Part shown: positions 44,955 through 47,865 of the stretch, in pieces | Numbering within the stretch: position 1 is the stretch's first letter | Layout of the letters: the number at the start of each line of letters is the position of its first letter | Assembly: GCA_016293535.1 (NCBI GenBank) | Contig: JAEDEB010000011.1 | Location: 1-47,865, forward strand | DNA length: 47,865 nt | Direction: 5' to 3' | DNA from: Bacteroidales bacterium | GTDB taxonomy: Bacteria; Bacteroidota; Bacteroidia; Bacteroidales; UBA932 | Program-made: the position numbers and the translations under genes | The notes under the pieces: model-generated | Told to the model about the DNA's origin: nothing | What the model saw: only the letters and a program-made list of their open reading frames with translations | Databases searched by the model: none

Positions 44955-47865
44955 ATGAAATCATATAGAATCATTCCGGCGCTGCTCGCGGCCGCTCTCA
45001 CTTTCGGGATGGCCACCTCCTGCTCCGAACAGTTCCAGGAGATTACGGACATTTCCCTTACGAGATGTCTGCAGCCTCTGAACCTCAGCGCCAAGGTCAG
45101 CCAGGGTCAGAACGTGACCTTCGGCTGGGATGTCTCCAAGGATGCGGAGACCTACATCCTCGAGGTCTATTCCGACGAGGAACTGAAGACTCGCGTTTTC
45201 AGCGAGGAAATCGATCCGTCAGAGGTGCCTGTAACCAAGTGCCTCGACGTGGATATGACATACTGGTACCGTGTCCAGTCCAAGAGTTCCCGCAAGGATG
45301 ACTCCAAATGGGCAGTTTATCCAAAGAGCATCAAGACCTTTGCGGTCAAGCCCAATCTTTATATGGAACTCGCCGGCAGGGATGCCTCAAGCATCAGCCT
45401 CAGCTGGAATCCCGATCCTGAGGTGGACCGCATCGAATACTGCATCAACGGAGCTGAGGAGACTGAGAGCTATAGCCTCACTGCAGAGGACATAGCTGCC
45501 GGCAAGGCAACTGTCACCGGTCTCCAGCCTTCCACAGAGTATGACCTCGTGCTCTACTACTCCAGCGCAAACCGCGGTGAGGTTGTGGCATGGACAATGC
45601 CTGATCCTGAGGGTCTGGCGGTCGTCACGACTTCTGCCGCCCTCGCCCAGGGTATCGCCGACGGCGCGAACATGCTCCTCAAGATGGAGGGTTCCCCTTA
45701 CAGCATAGGTGCTGACCTCGCAAAGGGTCTCGATGCATCCAAGGGCTTCAAGGTTTACGGAGAAGGCGGCCCTGACGGGTCCATGCCTGTAATCTTCGGC
45801 AGCATCAACATTACCGACAGTTTCGACGGCGGCGACATATACTTCGAAGGCGTAAACTGCAACGGTTCCGAGCAGACCTGCGGCTTCCTCATCCAGCACA
45901 AGGAGGGATCCACCACCGACGGAGTGGCTGTGAACAGCATCATATACAAGAACTGCGAGATTTGCGCCTTCTCAAAGGGCCTGCTCTACGAATGGGGCAA
46001 GACAATGAAGATTGGCGAACTGCGCTTCGAGAGCTGCTACATCCACGACGTCAATGCCGACGGCACCGTAGGCGGTGACGGTATAGACCTCCGTCAGGCC
46101 AGCGAGATTTCCAAGCTCGTCCTGCTTAACAACACCATTGCGAACGGCTTCCGTACCTTCCTGCGCGTCGATGCCAATCCTAAGGTGGGCGCGGTTGTGT
46201 TCGAGAACAATACCCTGATGAACCTCTCATTCGTGGACAATACGAACAATGGCGGCATCATTGCCTTCCAGACCACCCCGGAAAGTTTCAGCCTCAAGAG
46301 AAACCTCTTCCTGAACATGCCCGAGAAGTCCACACTCACGAGGGAGAACACCAAGTACAAGGATGGTGACAACCTGAACCTCGCTGCAGCAGACAACTGG
46401 TTCTGGAACTGCAACGCAACATTCTTCAACAGCATATTCAGCCTTGCCCAGGCAGGCGGCAAGACCCTCTCGGCAGACCCTTGCTACAATGCCAAGGGAG
46501 GACAGTTCAACATCCTGGGCAACAGCGAGATAGCTGGTGCAGGCATAGGCGCTTCCAAGTGGTGGGTTGAATATGTCGAGGCCCCTGAGGATCTTACAAT
46601 GACCACCATCGAGGGTTCCCATACATGGAACTTCAACGATGCGAAGTACTTCTCTTCGGACTTCACCAAGTCCAAGGTTCGTGACGGCCTCCTCTTCGGA
46701 GTGACATCCAACAAAATCACCCTCAACGAAGGCGTGCTCGGCTTCGGTGCCGCAGCAATCACCACCCGCAAGAACGTTCCTACCGACGGTTACATGGCCT
46801 TCCAGGTGGCCAACCCGGGTTCCCTCATCATCAAACCGGTCGATGAGGCGGCAGCCGGCAACCACTTTATCGTGGGCGTAGGTCCTGTCAGCGGAAGCTC
46901 CATCAGCATCAAGGGCGGCGCCTCCGCACTGAGTGACATGGAGAAGGCCCAGAAGATAGTCATCAAGGACATCACCGAGGAAAGCCTCGTCTACATCTTC
47001 CCGAGCGGTCCTATCAGCCTTGCACAGCTGGCCTGGACCACAGACCTGAGCGACGTCAACACTGCTCTTCCTACTCCTCAGCCGGAGGCCAACCCTAAGA
47101 CCGTTGTAGCAGGCGAACCGCAGGACGTGGTCATCAGCTGGGAGCCGGTAGAATATGCCGGAAGCTACTCCGTGGTATTCAACGGCAAGACCTATGCTGC
47201 CGACGAGACTGCTGAGGGCGAGATGCCTCGCTACACCATAGGTTCCACCACCATCGGCATGCTCGACCCGGGCAGCTACAAGGTGTCCGTATATGCCAAC
47301 CCTGACAAGAACGACATCTACAACACAATGTCAGAAGCCGGAGTCGCTGCATTTGCAGTTCAGCCTGCAGGCGGTTCTTCCGAGGAGGGCGGCGCATTCG
47401 CTGTCAAGAACGTCGAAGAACTCATGGCAGCTCTCGGAGCAAAGAAACCGGCCATTACCCTTCTCGCTTCCGGTTCTCCGTATGTTCTCGCCGAGACTCT
47501 TGTAATCGACTATCCTGTAGTTCTCGCGGGTGAGAATAGCTCCGTGACAGTAGAAGGCGCCATCAGCTTCCCTACCGGAACGGCAGAGCAGCTTGCAGTC
47601 ATCGACGGCGACGTGACCATACGTGACCTCACATTCGACGACACAACTGCAGGCAAGGGCGTATTCATCACCCTTCCTGACCTCTTCACCATGGGCAAGC
47701 TCACGGTCGACAACGTGAATCTCACAGGCTACGGCAAGTCCGTGCTCTACGGAAACTTCGCCGACACAAGCACAGGTGACATACTCTTCCGCAACATAAC
47801 CACTTCCAATTGGGGCACCGGCCAGGGCGTATTCGACCTGCGCAAGGGAAGCTACTGCTGCCTGA
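44955..47865 (+). CDS. Large FN3/beta-helix surface glycan-binding lipoprotein, cut by the window
   Basis: At least 970 codons from ATG 44955, open to the window end with no stop. Lipobox ends at Cys23 (ATSC). Two FN3-like domains (about 40-125 and 130-215) precede a parallel beta-helix (about 225-515; NITDSFDGGDIYFEGV, IIYKNCEICAFSKG, LLNNTIANG) of the DUF4957/DUF5123 kind. A third FN3-like unit (about 715-800) and the start of a second beta-helix (from about 815; VKNVEELMAALGAKKPAITLL, DVTIRDLTFDD) follow. Position after SusD fits a surface glycan-binding protein of pectin loci. It could also carry lyase activity in the missing part. Confidence 0.82.
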   Translation, partial: MKSYRIIPALLAAALTFGMATSCSEQFQEITDISLTRCLQPLNLSAKVSQGQNVTFGWDVSKDAETYILEVYSDEELKTRVFSEEIDPSEVPVTKCLDVDMTYWYRVQSKSSRKDDSKWAVYPKSIKTFAVKPNLYMELAGRDASSISLSWNPDPEVDRIEYCINGAEETESYSLTAEDIAAGKATVTGLQPSTEYDLVLYYSSANRGEVVAWTMPDPEGLAVVTTSAALAQGIADGANMLLKMEGSPYSIGADLAKGLDASKGFKVYGEGGPDGSMPVIFGSINITDSFDGGDIYFEGVNCNGSEQTCGFLIQHKEGSTTDGVAVNSIIYKNCEICAFSKGLLYEWGKTMKIGELRFESCYIHDVNADGTVGGDGIDLRQASEISKLVLLNNTIANGFRTFLRVDANPKVGAVVFENNTLMNLSFVDNTNNGGIIAFQTTPESFSLKRNLFLNMPEKSTLTRENTKYKDGDNLNLAAADNWFWNCNATFFNSIFSLAQAGGKTLSADPCYNAKGGQFNILGNSEIAGAGIGASKWWVEYVEAPEDLTMTTIEGSHTWNFNDAKYFSSDFTKSKVRDGLLFGVTSNKITLNEGVLGFGAAAITTRKNVPTDGYMAFQVANPGSLIIKPVDEAAAGNHFIVGVGPVSGSSISIKGGASALSDMEKAQKIVIKDITEESLVYIFPSGPISLAQLAWTTDLSDVNTALPTPQPEANPKTVVAGEPQDVVISWEPVEYAGSYSVVFNGKTYAADETAEGEMPRYTIGSTTIGMLDPGSYKVSVYANPDKNDIYNTMSEAGVAAFAVQPAGGSSEEGGAFAVKNVEELMAALGAKKPAITLLASGSPYVLAETLVIDYPVVLAGENSSVTVEGAISFPTGTAEQLAVIDGDVTIRDLTFDDTTAGKGVFITLPDLFTMGKLTVDNVNLTGYGKSVLYGNFADTSTGDILFRNITTSNWGTGQGVFDLRKGSYCCL

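Overview
This window looks like a chromosomal segment of an uncultured, gut-type member of the order Bacteroidales (Bacteroidota). I base this on repeated TAnnTTTG -7 promoter elements, SusC/SusD and type V pilus genes, many SPII lipoproteins, and family-restricted genes (DUF4295, DUF4296, DUF4837, DUF3575, DUF4199). The coding GC is fairly high. I cannot name a species. Gene density is very high: the longest stretches without a gene are about 180 bp (6191-6368 and 17736-17917), and both hold promoters and hairpins.

Layout. (1) 1-199: the 3' end of a 5S rRNA gene, its terminator and a promoter. (2) 200-4639: a four-gene carbohydrate operon with two Gfo/Idh/MocA oxidoreductases (one with a Tat signal), a DUF1080 (3-keto-glycoside hydrolase-type) lipoprotein and a TIM-barrel sugar isomerase-like lipoprotein. 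(3) 4614-6190, minus strand: a membrane glycosyltransferase with a DUF4199 membrane protein. (4) 6369-11008: thrS-infC-rpmI-rplT-lepB, where infC begins at an ATC codon behind a strong Shine-Dalgarno. (5) 11081-17735: rpmB-rpmG-DUF4295, then ftsY-pheT-DUF4296-radical SAM-deoC. (6) 17918-23817: a type V pilus-like operon headed by an HExxH lipoprotein, followed by a DUF3575 protein, an OmpA/TPR lipoprotein, a fimbrillin and a FimB/Mfa2 anchor. (7) tRNA-Leu(CAG), then an IS605/IS1341-type element with a lone tnpB. (8) 25289-30131, minus strand: ruvX-def-phosphohexomutase-M23/LysM peptidase-MATE transporter. (9) 30158-34584: a degenerate M23 protein, dxr, rseP and DUF4837. (10) tRNA-Glu-rpsT-tRNA-Pro. 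(11) 35274 to the window end: a pectin (homogalacturonan/rhamnogalacturonan) utilisation locus with a GH28-GH105 fusion, PL1 lyase, SusC, SusD and a very large beta-helix/FN3 surface protein cut by the window edge.

How it works together. Most of the window is translation, secretion and envelope housekeeping arranged in long operons. Three accessory blocks stand out. The 3-keto-type sugar operon would cleave glycosides oxidatively in the periplasm. The pilus operon would build a lipoprotein-derived fimbria. The pectin locus would bind, import and cut galacturonan, ending with unsaturated-uronyl hydrolysis by the GH105 half of the fusion. The mobile piece is a solo TnpB element, a candidate RNA-guided nuclease with its omega-RNA at the 3' end. 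I did not find a CRISPR array, a toxin-antitoxin pair, a prophage or an origin of replication.
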